The position numbers were made by a program, and so were the translations under genes. From Corinectria fuckeliana (Eukaryota > Ascomycota > Sordariomycetes > Hypocreales > Nectriaceae): 64,000 nt of DNA. The stretch covers positions 372,001-436,000 of the forward strand of contig WPDH01000008.1 of the NCBI GenBank assembly GCA_019137255.1. Reading direction: 5' to 3'. Of the stretch, positions 1 through 12,575 are shown one piece after another; positions within the stretch are counted from its first letter, which is position 1; each line of letters opens with the position of its first letter. The notes below the pieces were generated by a model. That model was given only the letters and a program-made list of their open reading frames with translations, had not been told where the DNA came from and made no database searches.

Positions 1-915
1 ACAAACAGATATAGACATATAGCGAACGAGATTTCCATTCAAAGTCATTAACAAGGAGAAGGCTGGTCTGCTTTAGCACAGTATGAAATATTTCTCTGGA
101 TGCAATGCTTGCACATGCGTCGCAAAGCTCTTCCATCATTTTCATGCTTGATTCACTAAATAAATACTACGACATCTAACCCACTCTTCGACTTTAGGTC
201 TGACTAGAAAGAAAAAAGAAGAAAAAAGAAGAAAAAAACGAACAAATTCGTAGGGAAGCGCCGCACTAATCTAGAGCTTCTCAAGGTACAAAATTAGCGA
301 GGCGACTTCATGAAGCCACTGTCGCCCAGTCTGCGCACGGACCACCATATATCCACTCGATTAAAGCCCCTGTAAGACGCGGCAACGCGGCTATTCACGC
401 GTGCTGTCAGTCTTTGTGGCTTAACTACCTTGGAAGCTTCACCTCGACATTTTCAACCCGAGCGTCACGGCACCTTGACGGCTCGCAGCCTCGTTGGAAC
501 CAAGATCACTGGTAGATTTCGACCGCATCTACAAGATCCTCGCAGCCTTCTCATCAACATTCAGTCTTCTAGATTGCTCTATTTTCCCCCGAGTCGCTAT
601 TTTGCCGCCTACCTAAACCAACAAAGACCTTCCTAGGCTCCTGTATCCTAGCAACGGCGACGCCAACAACACATCACCCGACACTCCTTGCACGTTTCTT
701 CGTTTGACTTGTCGCACGCTTGCTATCTCCGTGATAGCTTCCTCCCCTTGAACCTCCCGACATCTCGCGGGCCTCCTACTCATCGATCCGCTCATATTTG
801 ACCCGCTACCGCTCCCGCTGGCCCCGAACCCTGATACGAAGCCGCATCTCACGTCGAGACACCCCGACTTGGCCATCAAATCGAAGAATGCGTGCTCCCA
901 AGCACCGTACATGCC
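1..915. other. Upstream region and leader of SEN1
   Basis: No gene is supported here. Bases about 620-890 are pyrimidine-rich on the plus strand, as expected for the 5' leader of the SEN1 gene that starts at 916. A purine run (aaaaaagaagaaaaaagaag type) lies near 205-240. Two upstream ATGs, at 888 and 911, open reading frames that overlap the SEN1 start in other frames. Confidence 0.5.
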
Positions 916-3900
916 ATGTCTACTATCAATGAAGAGCTGGCAAAGTGGTATGAGGAGTTCCAGAAGATCCCGACCCAATACCACCTGCTATGCCCCCGAT
1001 TAGGCGACGAGGACGACGAAAACTACAAAATCCTGGATGATCCCGACTCCAAGATCTCCATAGAGGAGAAGAGAAAACGAATAGAGGATGGCAATGAACG
1101 GATCAACATCACATATTGGAACAGTCTCATTTTTGGCTTTGATAAGAAAACTGCAGGGAAATGGCTTGAGGACTTCACCAAGAGGCTCGAAGGCGGCCTC
1201 AAATTTTGTGCAGAATGTGTCCTGAACTGGCACATGAAGCGCAGGATCAACCTCCAAAAATTCTCCGAGTAAGTGTTTTTGGCTCCAAGAGGTGATCCTC
1301 GTTTCGCTAACGATTGCAGACGGTGGGACGAAGACGCAGTTGCCCATATTCAGGAACTGCTGGATCGTCTAGATGTCAATCGTATTGACCACAACCTAAA
1401 ATGGGCGAAGGAGTTTATCGAGAAGATCGAGTCCAGCGGCACTGTGTTCAAGAAATCACAGTTTGGCGCGCACATATCAGAAGTTCACATAACCGTTTAC
1501 GAGGCTCTATGTTGCATCGTCTACATGACGGATCCGGACCAACGTGCCACCTTCCAATACGTCTTCCGCCGACTGCAGGGGAAGAACATGCTCAAGTTAG
1601 GGACCAAGGATCCCCTGCCCGGAATGACGTATTTCCTCTTCGATCAGAAGAATGAGGATCGTCGCAGATGGGCCATGGAAAACTGGAAGAATCTCGACAG
1701 TAGCGCCATGTCACAAGAGCAGTTCGACTGGGCTGTGGGCGGCGGTCTTGTAAGCGCTATGGATGACATCAGTAAGAGGGACATCACGCAGCCCACCAGT
1801 GAGATGTATCTCGAGATTGAAAGGTTCTGGCTGGGATTCGAAGAAATCTTCAGGACCCTGAGTGCTGATATCATTCTCCATCGCCTCCGGAGTCTCGAGG
1901 TGAGGGCAGGCTGCCCCAACATCTACGACTTACTCTTCCGCCACATTCAATATTGCCATTCTGAGGGAGTTCTGGTTATCACGATCCGCATCCTCACAGG
2001 CTTCCTCAAGAAAGCGCCCAAGGCATTTTGGGAAGTAATTGGCGATGCACGTCCTAACGTCATTGCCGATCTGCTTTTCGGCAGCCCAGTCTACAAGACG
2101 TTGCTTCGTCAGTCCCTAGAAGATTGCTGGACTGGGTTCGATGCAGGGACTTCGCTTGTACCATTTCCTACCTCTTGGGTCGACCCGTGGCTGTTATCAC
2201 TCGGCCGTGATCGCAGATATGATGCCTGCGAGGTACTGATGCACACTCTCTTCGAAAGCCTTGCCAAGGATGCGAGCATTGGGGAACCCGGCCGAGCAGC
2301 TTGCATTCGAGCTGGTTTTGATGCTCTCCACCTTACTATGACAACATTCCTGAATTCGGAAACAAAGATTGGTGTTGGTACTACTCATCTGTACGCCAGC
2401 GCTGCTTTCAACCTAGTCATGAAGTACAAGGACCTTATTCTACGCAACTTGCGTCCTCCGTCGGGGAATCGCGAGGGCTGGCAAACGTTCCAGCTTGCAA
2501 CAGCGGCCAAGAAGGTCCTACAGGCGGCCATGAAGCTGGATATGAAGATCTTCGCTGAAGACTTCAATTCTATTCTAGATGGCAAGGTACTCCAGTCTAC
2601 AATCGTCCGAAACTCGCAAACATTCTGGCAAGGCGTCGTCGAAATGTTTGATGTTTCGTCTGAGCAAGTCGATTTGGCTAGAGACATTCTGTTGTCTCTT
2701 GAGCCCCTAATCGGCATCGAGCAGATTAGGCCGCTTAAGAACACTGAGCTGAGTGAGTCTAGCAAAACCTTCAACAAGGCTCTCGAGGGCATCATCAATG
2801 TCCTTGGCAACACCCTGGGTAGAATATCAGAAATGGACGCCACAGACCTCAACACCCTTTTCGACGACCGTCTAGCCTTCCAAGACACTATCGGTCTTTC
2901 CGTCCATGGTGAATCAGATCTCGCAGAGGCGGCGTCCGAGCTGCTCAAGAGCTGGACTGGGGAGCTGTCCCGAAGTGGTGCGTTCGAGCAGATGTCTCAA
3001 CTCCATCCAGATCAAACACTTTCTTCGATTGTGTGGTCATTAGAACGCATTTTGAAGCCTCCCAACCCGTGGGGTCCCATTAGACCTATTCTTAACATGA
3101 GCCGAGATGTACTCCGCGGACTAACTGACCCTCTTTCCGGAGTTCTTCGAGTTAAGACCCTCGAGCCTTTGTCTGCCGCAAAGGTCTTGCGGTGGTGGAG
3201 TGAGCAGTGGCGATTTGTGTCTACGGCTTGCAAGAACATCGAAAACTGGTCTCGTTATATCCAGAATACGATTATGACAGAGTTCTGCCGTGAGATCATG
3301 GAGCTCGCGGAAGCCCTTATTGCGGAGGATGGCTTGATCGCTTCTGCCATTTCCAAGTCGCTCGGCAAAAGCGAAAAGGACATGATGTCTCAGATCCTTA
3401 TTCCTGCGAAGCAGCATTTTGGGGGCATGGAGAACATGATTCGACTTAAAGATCTTTGGCTTGTTGACGTCACTGTACGCGTCTTGTGCAAGATCCTCAC
3501 GCGCCTCCGAGAAAATGGCCATGAGATTCATCCAGCGTCTCGAAAACTCATCACTGACGCGTGTCTTCCGACTGCTGTTCCTGGAAAGTACGTTCGGTCG
3601 ACGAACTTGACAGACCAGCAACGAGCGGAGCTTCTCCAGGCACTGGGTCAGACCGATGATGAGGTGCAAATCTATCAGTTGGGCATCATACAGAAAAAGG
3701 CTGATCTTGATGTCCAAAAGGAGAAGGCGAAGGTCAAGAAGCAGAGTAGACTCGATGCTTGGTCAAAGTCGGGAGCTTCGACCCCGGCAAGCTCTGCCAC
3801 CAAGGCTGCTAGATCTAATCGTGATGACGTTCTTGAACTTAGCAAGTCTATTGACAACCCGATTCTTAGACAGATCGAGGCTCGGCAAGCCAAAGCTAAG

Positions 3901-6900
3901 GCAGCCAAGGCAAAGCTGCCCGATCAGAGGGCAATCTCTGCTCTCAAGGAGAGTAGACAGCGAGAAAAGGCCGAGAAAGCTAAACGTGATGCCGAAGCCA
4001 TTGCTCGCGCCAAAGCGCTCCGAGGTGAGATCGTTCCTGGCGAAGGTTCGGGTCTTCTCGGACTTGGCCTCCTCGGAAAGGATCACACCCGAAGCGATAT
4101 CATGGTCAATAGCTCCGACGAGGAGTCGGAAGATGACGATGACGACGAGTCCGATGTCGATAACGAGCTTGCTGCGCTCAGCACTGGAGGACTGAAGACC
4201 CTGGACGAAGTCGAGAAACGCCGACGGGCAGCCTTGCGTGACAAGCTCCGAAAGCCTGTCAAAAAGGTTCGGCAACAGCGGTCTGTGAAGGAGATGAGAG
4301 CCAGACTCATTCCTCCCATGGACCGGCTGCACAACACCATTTTGGCCTGGGACATCTTTCATCCAGGAAACGAACCTCCAGCTGGACCCGCCGCGTCAGA
4401 AGTCGCGACAAAGTACTCGGATCCCAAATCCTACCAAGAGACTTTTTTCCCCTTGCTAGCTTCAGAAGCCTGGCGTTCATTTGTCACCGCAAAGGATGAG
4501 GTGACATCTCAATCGTTCGGCATGAAGATTGCTAGTCGTGCAAGCGTCGACAGTTATTTGGAAGTGACATTCACGATGCCTATCATTCAGAACAAAGACC
4601 GTCGCGTTATGGAAGGCGACATTCTCCTCGTATCTGAAGCCGAAAACCCTCTAGCTGAGAACACTGCTCGACACTGCTTGGCGAGGGTGCATCGTACCAC
4701 TTACAAGAAGGATCTGATTGAGATCACTTATCGTGTGGCATCTCGGAACAATCCCCTGTCGCAGGCCTTGACTCCTGGCGCAAGCATTCATGGTATCAAG
4801 ATTACCAATATGACCACCATAGAAAGAGAATACGCTGCGTTGGAGAGTCTCCAGTACTACGATCTCATGGATGAGATTCTCAAGGCCGAGCCGTCACCAA
4901 TCATCCGGTATGGAGAAGAAAAAATCACTGGCTATATGGGAAATTACTCTCTTAATCGTGGCCAGGCGATGGCAGTCTTAGGCGCACATGACAATGATGG
5001 ATTCACTTTGATTCAAGGGTAATATCCATCGTCTCCTCGTACAGCCAACCGATGCTAATAAATCACAGACCCCCGGGAACTGGAAAGACGAAAACCATCG
5101 TCGCCATGGTTGGAACTCTTCTCTCCGAGCAGCTCAGTCAACCGGCCAATGCTGGTGTTCCTGTCGGTGTCCCTTTGCGGCCAATTGGTGCTCCCACTCC
5201 AAACAACCAAGCTCGACCCAAGAAGCTTCTTGTTTGCGCTCCCAGTAACGCCGCCGTGGACGAGTTGGTCCTGCGACTGAAGGCTGGCGTCAAGACAATT
5301 GGTGGCAAGACTCGACAAATCAATGTTATTCGACTAGGTAGAAGCGATGCCATCAACGTCGCTGTCAGGGATGTCACTCTTGACGAATTAGTTAAGGCAC
5401 GCCTTGAAGGAGACACGACGAAGGAAAAGGCCAAAGCCGAACGCGAGAAGCTGCATGACGATGCCGGGAAGATCAAGGAGGAGTTGTCGGAGCTGCGACC
5501 TCGGCTTGAAGAAACGCGCGGCCTCGATGACCGAGCGCTTTACAATACCCTCTCTCGGCAGTTTGAGGAGTTGAAGAGGCGACAGATGCAGATTGGCAAG
5601 CAGATCGACGCCCAAAAGGACAGCGGCAACTCAGTTGCGCGAGAAATGGAGCTGCGCCGTCGTCAAGTTCAGCAGGAGATCCTCAACTCGTCCCAAGTTC
5701 TTTGCGCCACCCTCAGTGGCAGTGGTCACGAGATGTTCCGAAACCTGGACGTCGAGTTTGAGACTGTCATCATCGATGAGGCTGCCCAGTGTGTTGAACT
5801 GAGCGCCTTGATTCCCCTGAAGTACGGATGCTGTAAGTGCATCCTGGTCGGCGATCCCAAACAGCTTCCGCCTACGGTCCTCTCTCAGTCCGCCGCGAGG
5901 TTCGGGTACGGTCAAAGTTTGTTCGTGCGAATGCAACAGAACCATCCCAAGTCGATCCATCTGCTAGACATGCAGTACCGCATGCATCCCGAAATCAGCA
6001 TGTTCCCAAGCAGAGAATTCTACGAAGGACAGCTTCAGGACGGTCAAAACATGCAAGAGCTCCGCCAGCAGCCCTGGCACAAGAACCTCCTTCTCGGGCC
6101 CTATCGCTTCTTTGATGTTCAAGGTGTCCAGGAACGTGGCCAGAAGGGTAGGTCCCTGGTCAACACGAGGGAACTGGAGGTTGCTATGCAGATTTACGAC
6201 CGATTCAGCAAGGAGCATCGAGACACAGACTTAACTGGCAAGATCGGTATCATCACTCCGTACAAAGCCCAGTTATTCGAGCTTCGGAACCGATTCACCT
6301 CCCGGTACGGCGAGGGTATCACCAACATTATCGAGTTCAACACTACGGATGCCTTCCAGGGACGAGAATGCGAGATCATCATCTTCTCATGTGTCCGAGC
6401 TAGCTCAACTGGAGGTATTGGCTTCATGACTGATATTCGGCGAATGAACGTCGGTCTGACCCGAGCCAAATCATCACTTTGGATCCTTGGTGACTCCAGA
6501 GCCCTTGTTCAGGGCGAATTTTGGCGCAAGCTCATTGAAGATGCTCAAGCGCGTGATCGATACACAAGTGGTGATATCTTGTCGATGCTCCGAAAGCCTC
6601 TCGAGCAAGCCAAGCCAGGCACTTACCTTCCTCCAGTACGACTGGCACAAGATCGAGAGGTTCTTATGCGAGACGCACCACCACCGAGTGCCCCTCCATC
6701 CAAGCCGCCAGCACCGCGCTCAGATCAACCGAATGCCACAGCAGGAAAGCCCGCGAGGAGCTCTACCGGGCCGGCCCAGATCCCTGGTCTTGGCGGCCTT
6801 CCAAGGAGCGAGATCGTTCCACGGTCAGGCGGGCCACCGGTTATTCATACGTCTACGGGTAAACCACATGGATCGGAGGTGAAGAAGCGATCCCTGGATG

Positions 6901-7354
6901 GACCCGAGTCCAACCAACCCGTGACCAAGAGAGTACGTCAAGTCGCACCTGCAACACCTCAAACCCAGCCACATATGTCTAACACACCAACAGATAGCCA
7001 GCGACAAGCCTCGAGGCGGTCTCCTGGGGAAGTTCGGCTCGAGACCGAACCGGCCACCGAAGCCTCCCACGGACCCGTCAGCCATGTCTGTGCTGGGGAT
7101 GGTGCCTCCAGAGCGCCCACCGCCGATACCAACCACCAGTCCGATGAATCAAATGAATCAGATGAATCAGATGAAGGCATCGAGTGCATCGACGTCGAAG
7201 CAGCCAAATGAGACAGGCAGTAATCGGGTATATTAGGGCAAACCCCCATCATGTCTGACATTTTGCTAACACAAAGGACTAGCTACCCCTGCCACCTCCT
7301 AACCCTCGAAAGAAGAAAGGAAAGCCCAGCCTCTTCGTCCCCAAAAAGCGGTAG
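916..7354 (+). CDS. SEN1: SEN1-like superfamily 1 RNA/DNA helicase
   Basis: Orthologue of the nuclear helicase that works with Nrd1/Nab3-type factors in non-coding RNA termination and R-loop removal. Exons are 916-1268, 1320-5018, 5069-6932, 6994-7227 and 7283-7354, giving about 2073 residues, close to the usual size. The first 850 residues or so match the helical SEN1 N-terminal region. The helicase core starts at GPPGTGKT (residues about 1350-1357), created only by splicing intron 2. It continues with DEAAQ near 1587, GDPKQLPP, QYRMHPEIS, the DAFQGRE block and MNVGLTRAK. A Lys/Glu-rich linker with an acidic patch precedes the core. The last exon encodes a basic tail ending FVPKKR; introns 3 and 4 both have good branch sites (tctaaca, tgctaac). 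The start is the first in-frame ATG (MSTINEELAKW). Reading past intron 3 without splicing gives a false stop at 7211. Confidence 0.95.
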
Positions 7355-9839
7355 TCCCGCACCGCAAATCGGGGGAGCATTGTATTATAAGCATCAAGGA
7401 TACCTACGATTAGAGCATTTTCAGGCGTTGGAGGATCGAGTCATCATAACATGGGGACCTGGCTACATGGGGAGGAGCATTTAGGCGAACTCGGGAAGTA
7501 CACGACGCGCGTTCCGAGATTCAAGCTGTTGGTATAGGCGAGGAGTTGGTTAGATGCCTGAGAAGGGTAACGGTCACTACACCGGACCATGGCACCTCGT
7601 AGGGGGTAGACTCCAGGGCGCGTGTCGAGCAGAGACGACCGATAGAGTGTTGTAAGGGCGTAGTATTTGAGGCCAAGGGGTAATTGCGCGAGGCTGAGGC
7701 TGAGGCTCGTGAAGAAGGAAGAGCATAAGATGCTGCTTCTTCGCAGCAACGCTCTGCCCGAGTGATACCTACGTACGTACGACGACGGGTTAATACCAAA
7801 CCAGCTTTGGACCAGACGGCTTTCGTACAGGCACAACCACGATGTTGAAGCTGGATTGGGCAAATCACGTGACTGCTTAGACGGGGCGTCAATAGGGGAT
7901 CCATCCTCCATCCTCCATCCTCTTTCTCCCATCATCCCTTCTGCGCCGTGTTTACACTCACCAGCACAAGGCCCTAAAGGCAACTAAAGACCTTGAAAGA
8001 GTCGCCATGGTGTGATTTTGTTTGGGCATGGGCTGACTCTCTCACTTCAGTCACATTGCCACTCCTTACATGAGGATGATGCCCCGGCTGCAGCCCCCGG
8101 AAAGGTCCAGGCCTAGCTTGCCAACCACACACCTCCAATCTGAGCTGGGGGGCCCCCTAAAGTCACCGGCCCCAAGACGAATCGGATGCCGGAAGATTGA
8201 GATCGCTGCGCTGGTTCGTCCAGCGGTCCCGGCTTGCACAGTCATGACACTAAGAAAGCAGCTTTGCTCGCGCGCTAGATCAGCACTGTGTCGCCCGGAA
8301 ACGACCTGGCCGTCGAAGTTTCGTTCCCGCCCTGGTGTTTTTTTCGGCTGGGAAGTTGGATGATGATCCGACGGGCGCCACTTAGACCGAGGCGGCCAAC
8401 AACGGCTTGGCTGGTTTCTGAGACATTCTGAGTTCTGGGGCTGGGCACCATCTACGGATCGAAGTGTGGACCGTTGGATTTGGTTCCCTTTTGCCACCAA
8501 AATATAGGTAGCCCGGTGGCCGTTGAAGCTTGAACTGCGCGGATCTGAGAGGGACGTCGTCGGTCAAGTACCGTAGAATGTACGAACAACCATGATCGCA
8601 GGGTCTACGTGGATGCGGTTCTGGCAGAAGCACAAACCAACTTGCACTGGAAATGCACGCACTATTACACGGAACATTACTTCACGGCACGCGCCCACCA
8701 CTCCAGATTACACGCCTGAGCCTGGGTCTCGCTGGTTCGGAAACAATCTTGCCAACCACCGGACTCCGCTTTAGACCCTGGCCTGTCGCCCGTAGCCAAC
8801 GACCGGGCTTCACGCGGTGACGCGTTGCTTTTTTTTCGTCGTCTCTTTCGTTTCTTTTGCTGACCCTAGCTGGCCAACCCGCCCGCACCTTAGTCCCAGG
8901 GAGGAAAAGCAACGGGGCCCTGCAATATCACACTCGGAATGGGACCTGTCAGCCAGCCTGGAGAGGTCATTATACTCAGAAGAGGGGTGCAGGCTGCCGA
9001 TCCTCGTTGTTCTGGGCGCTCAAACGGGGCGACATCAGGTTTTGTTGACTTGCAGCCGCTCGCGACAGGCCTCAAAAGGTCGCAGTAGCTTGCGGCAGGG
9101 AGAATATATCAGGCCGCTGACCACATGGAGAAGTGCTAAGGCTGAGAGGAACCCTACCGAGTAACTAAAGGCGATCTCGTTCATACGTACTTCGTACTTG
9201 GTACCTACTCCGTAGTACTCGGGGATAACTCGAGAAAGACTGACTTCACTAGTCCTGGGGTTGTAATTGCAGTTCCCACTGTTCCTCCGACGAGCTGGGG
9301 GCTAACGCCAGGCCAGTCAAGCTCAGCTCGTGGCGGCACTTAGCCTGCAGCGCCAAAGGCATGGGCCCGTCGGTGACGGCATGGCTTTGAGACCTCTCGA
9401 CTCGAGGGTTGGGACGGGGAGCTGTTGGTGGCAAGGAGGTGGGCCTTTGGTTTCTCTCCTCGAGCTTCCCTCACATCTTCCCTCCCTCGCCGTTTCCCGC
9501 CTCCCCCGACCTCTCGGGCTATATTCGACTTCGTCTTGAGAAGATAGGCAGTGGGCAACACACCGTTCGCGCTCTGCAAGTCAACCAACTGCCGCCTCCC
9601 TTACATAGAACGACCGAGTTCTGGATGGGCGCAACTACCGACGTATAAGACAAACAGCCCCGATATTCGGGCGATCGGCGCACAAGGTCAGACAAACTAC
9701 GACCGCGACAACGGCAGACACACGGGACGGCTTTGAACTGACCAAGACAAGTTTAATGGATCCAAGGACATCATAATACAAGTTTGCATTGGCGGTGGGC
9801 CGGCCGATACGTCCTGGGGATCGGTATTAGTAGCCCGTC
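7355..9839. other. Intergenic region, 2.5 kb
   Basis: I see no supportable gene; the open frames on both strands have no family resemblance. It should hold the SEN1 3' end and the promoter of the gene at 9840. Visible items are a CCATCCT tandem near 7905-7922, the palindrome TCACGTGA at 7865-7872, and a cluster of palindromic bits around 9184-9220 including TACTTCGTA (9188-9196) and TACTCCGTA (9206-9214). Confidence 0.5.
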
Positions 9840-12575
9840 ATGGCGCAAACCGTCACCGTTGACCGCGAGGTCACTGTCAGTGTGTCCAATGGCTCACGTC
9901 CTAGAGCATCGTCAGCCTACTCCCTGTTCAATCAACAACCCGAGGCCAACATTAACAACCCACCGAGCTTACGGCGCCGGACCAAGTCATCCCCGAACCT
10001 CTTAGACCTAGAACCCAAGTTCGAGTTCCCGGACAACACCTTGATTGACGAGGAAGGCAACTTCAGGCGGAGCAATGGGTTGGCTGAGTTGATTGACTTT
10101 CTCAGGAACCATGCTCCGCCTGAAGGCAACTTCATGTCCATCCCGTACGATGACAATGTTGAAGACAACGGCGATGACAAAGGAAAATGGTCCAAGATTA
10201 GGAAACTCGCCAAGCGGAGCAAGGCCGTGTCCAAGCCTCCTGATCCGATTCGCCTCCCCGACTCAGCCATCTCGGGCATCACAACTGGCGGCCATCGACA
10301 TATCGCCATCTCAATCCCCATCGACGCCTCGCCGTTTGGGCGCAGTCCTCGGACCCAGTATCCCGTCTACCAAAATCGGCCTCTCCGACCAGCCACCTAC
10401 AGACACGGCCCGACGCGCGTTTTGTTGAATGAAAAGGGCGTCGTCACCGTCCTTCGAACTGTCACAGAGGATAAGGAGTCGTCAGCTGCTTCTAGCCCCC
10501 AGTCTCAAGAGCCGCTAGGCTCTCAAAATCCAGCATTGCCACCAGCCTCGAGGCCTCGAGGTGTCTCCGTGGGCAATGCCTTCTCGAATGCTACTTCTCC
10601 CGGCGGCAACAGCCAAGGAAGGGTCTCTGAATACTTTGGCGTCTCGTCTAGTTCCCCAAGAGCAGTACCCACAGACCAACGCAAACAAGCAAACGATGCA
10701 GCTCGAGAGCTTCGGAGCGTTGGACAGACCGGCGCTGGTTCAAATAGCTCGACTCGCCAAGATGCTCCTCCCGTGCGAGGCTCAAGCCTGGTGGTGAGCC
10801 GCTTTGTGTTCCCGCCGACCAAGTCGATCGACGCCGTGGTGTCCGAGGCCATCACTCCTTCAGCCAAACTCCCAGCTGCCTCATCCCAGGACCGAAATAA
10901 CACCAAGGATGAGCCCTCTCGAAATTCTTCATCCAAAAGCCTCCTCAGCTTAAGTGATGACTCGCCGGTACTAGACACGAAAAAATTGAAGAAGACTCTG
11001 GAGACATATCCGCTCTTCAAGTCAAGCAAGAAGACCGAAGGACCGCCCATCACCGTGATAACATCCAGTCCGCTGGGGTCATCAGGCGGCCACGTCTCAC
11101 CGGCATTGTCTGTAAAGTCAACTCAAAGCCAGACCCGTCGCGACAAGGTGCGGGACAAGAAGCGGAGGGATATGGAGGCCCAACGGAACAAGCGGAATTC
11201 CCAGATAAGCCTACGAAGCCTACAGAGCCAGTGGAGCCAGTGCAGCCAGCCAGAGGAGGTGCCAGAAACCCAAGAGGTTGAAGAGTCAGAAGAATCGTCA
11301 ACACACCCCCTAGAAGAGGGCTCAAAGCCAACATCCAGAAAGGAGAAGCCTCCGCCATTGCCACTCAAGTCGACGAACGGACGCTCCCTCTGCCCCAGCC
11401 CCATCATGATCGTCGCCGACGTCCAGCCATCGCCACTCCCGTCAACGACAACAACAACCACGACGACAACCACGACAACGCTGGTTCAGACAGTCCCCCC
11501 TGAACCTTCGCCGCCTCCGCATTCCCCTCTTCTCCATCACAATTTCCCAAAGCCTCCCAAGAACAAGCCTCAGTTTCGTCCCCTCCCAAGAGTCCCTTCA
11601 GTGTCAGGGAAGTCCATCAGCATATCCCCTATCACATCTTTCAACAGCTCCAACAACCCGACTCCTCCCCAGTCCGTCAAGGGCTCGCCGGCCCACACGC
11701 GAGAGAACTTTGACCGAGATTTCGTGCCAAGTTCCGTGAACCGATCGTTGAAGCAGGGCTCTATAGACCGGACCTCGAAACACAGCTCTATCGATCGAAT
11801 GTCTAAGCAAGGCTCCATCGATCGACTGTCCAAACAGAGCTCTGTCGATCGCATGTCCAAGCAAAGCTCTGCTCGAACCTCCAAGCAGAGCTTTGTGGAG
11901 CAGGCGGGCTCCATCGACCGCACCTCCACCGACCGAACTTCCCTCTCTAGACGACGTGAATGGAACGCGACTCGCGAGGAAGAGCGCAGCAAGGGGCGAG
12001 ATTCAAGGATGGGATCTCGCACGCTACCGAGGCCCCTTGCCACGTCAAAGGAAGAGGCCGACGAGCCCAAGAGCACGGCTGCACCACCACCGACAGACAA
12101 GGATATGGTGCGTCGCTACGATGTATACCGCGAGTACCGCATCCGAGAGATGGAGCGCCGGCTGCGTCGTCTGGAGCGCAACGGCGACGTGTGGCTGCGA
12201 GCACTGGTCCCCGTGCTGGAGAACCTCAACCGCACGCTTGCTCACGCTCAGGGTGGCCACGAACGTGCACAAGGATGGGTTTCCGATGAAGACCTCGTCG
12301 GATCGCTCAGCCCCCCACGAGGAAGGGCCTCGTTCAGTGCTGGCAACCGCAGGAGCCGGGCCATGTCGAGACCCGGCGTCTCGGAACGAGAGTTCCTCGA
12401 GCATCTCGTGCGGACCAAGGAAGAACTGGAAGCCGGCAATATCAGCGATGACATGAGCGGCTTCGACACCATCGAGCCGTTGATGCGGGAGCTAGCCGGC
12501 CGGTCGAGGCTCAGCTTCGAGGCGAGGTCGATGGCCTTGGCCGAGGATGAGGAGCTCATCTTCCGTGGATTCTGA
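9840..12575 (+). CDS. Large disordered protein of unknown function with C-terminal coiled coil
   Basis: Single-exon frame of 911 residues starting at an ATG in good context (gtcATGG). I do not recognise a named family. Most of the protein is low-complexity Ser/Pro/Arg/Lys sequence. Three parts look folded or special: an N-terminal block around residues 55-100 (LEPKFEFPDNTLIDEEGNF and a helix near IDFLRNHAPP); a poly-Thr run at about 536-548; and a basic helical segment at about 754-805 (YREYRIREMERRLRRLERN) typical of a short coiled coil. Four tandem nonapeptides lie at residues 640-675. The C-terminus is acidic/helical and ends EELIFRGF. The long uninterrupted frame, codon use and helix argue for a real gene. 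Homologues probably exist across filamentous ascomycetes, but that is inference. A scaffold or septum/polarity role is possible but unsupported. Confidence 0.8.
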   Translation: MAQTVTVDREVTVSVSNGSRPRASSAYSLFNQQPEANINNPPSLRRRTKSSPNLLDLEPKFEFPDNTLIDEEGNFRRSNGLAELIDFLRNHAPPEGNFMSIPYDDNVEDNGDDKGKWSKIRKLAKRSKAVSKPPDPIRLPDSAISGITTGGHRHIAISIPIDASPFGRSPRTQYPVYQNRPLRPATYRHGPTRVLLNEKGVVTVLRTVTEDKESSAASSPQSQEPLGSQNPALPPASRPRGVSVGNAFSNATSPGGNSQGRVSEYFGVSSSSPRAVPTDQRKQANDAARELRSVGQTGAGSNSSTRQDAPPVRGSSLVVSRFVFPPTKSIDAVVSEAITPSAKLPAASSQDRNNTKDEPSRNSSSKSLLSLSDDSPVLDTKKLKKTLETYPLFKSSKKTEGPPITVITSSPLGSSGGHVSPALSVKSTQSQTRRDKVRDKKRRDMEAQRNKRNSQISLRSLQSQWSQCSQPEEVPETQEVEESEESSTHPLEEGSKPTSRKEKPPPLPLKSTNGRSLCPSPIMIVADVQPSPLPSTTTTTTTTTTTTLVQTVPPEPSPPPHSPLLHHNFPKPPKNKPQFRPLPRVPSVSGKSISISPITSFNSSNNPTPPQSVKGSPAHTRENFDRDFVPSSVNRSLKQGSIDRTSKHSSIDRMSKQGSIDRLSKQSSVDRMSKQSSARTSKQSFVEQAGSIDRTSTDRTSLSRRREWNATREEERSKGRDSRMGSRTLPRPLATSKEEADEPKSTAAPPPTDKDMVRRYDVYREYRIREMERRLRRLERNGDVWLRALVPVLENLNRTLAHAQGGHERAQGWVSDEDLVGSLSPPRGRASFSAGNRRSRAMSRPGVSEREFLEHLVRTKEELEAGNISDDMSGFDTIEPLMRELAGRSRLSFEARSMALAEDEELIFRGF
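11757..11864 (+). repeat. Four tandem 27-bp units encoding (G/S)S(I/V)DR(T/M/L)SK(Q/H)
   Basis: Units at 11757-11783, 11784-11810, 11811-11837 and 11838-11864 encode GSIDRTSKH, SSIDRMSKQ, GSIDRLSKQ and SSVDRMSKQ. Weaker relatives follow (SSARTSKQS, then GSIDRTS near 11907). Each unit contains a Ser just before a basic residue, so these could be phosphorylation sites. The DNA copies differ at third positions, which suggests selection on the peptide rather than recent slippage. Confidence 0.85.
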
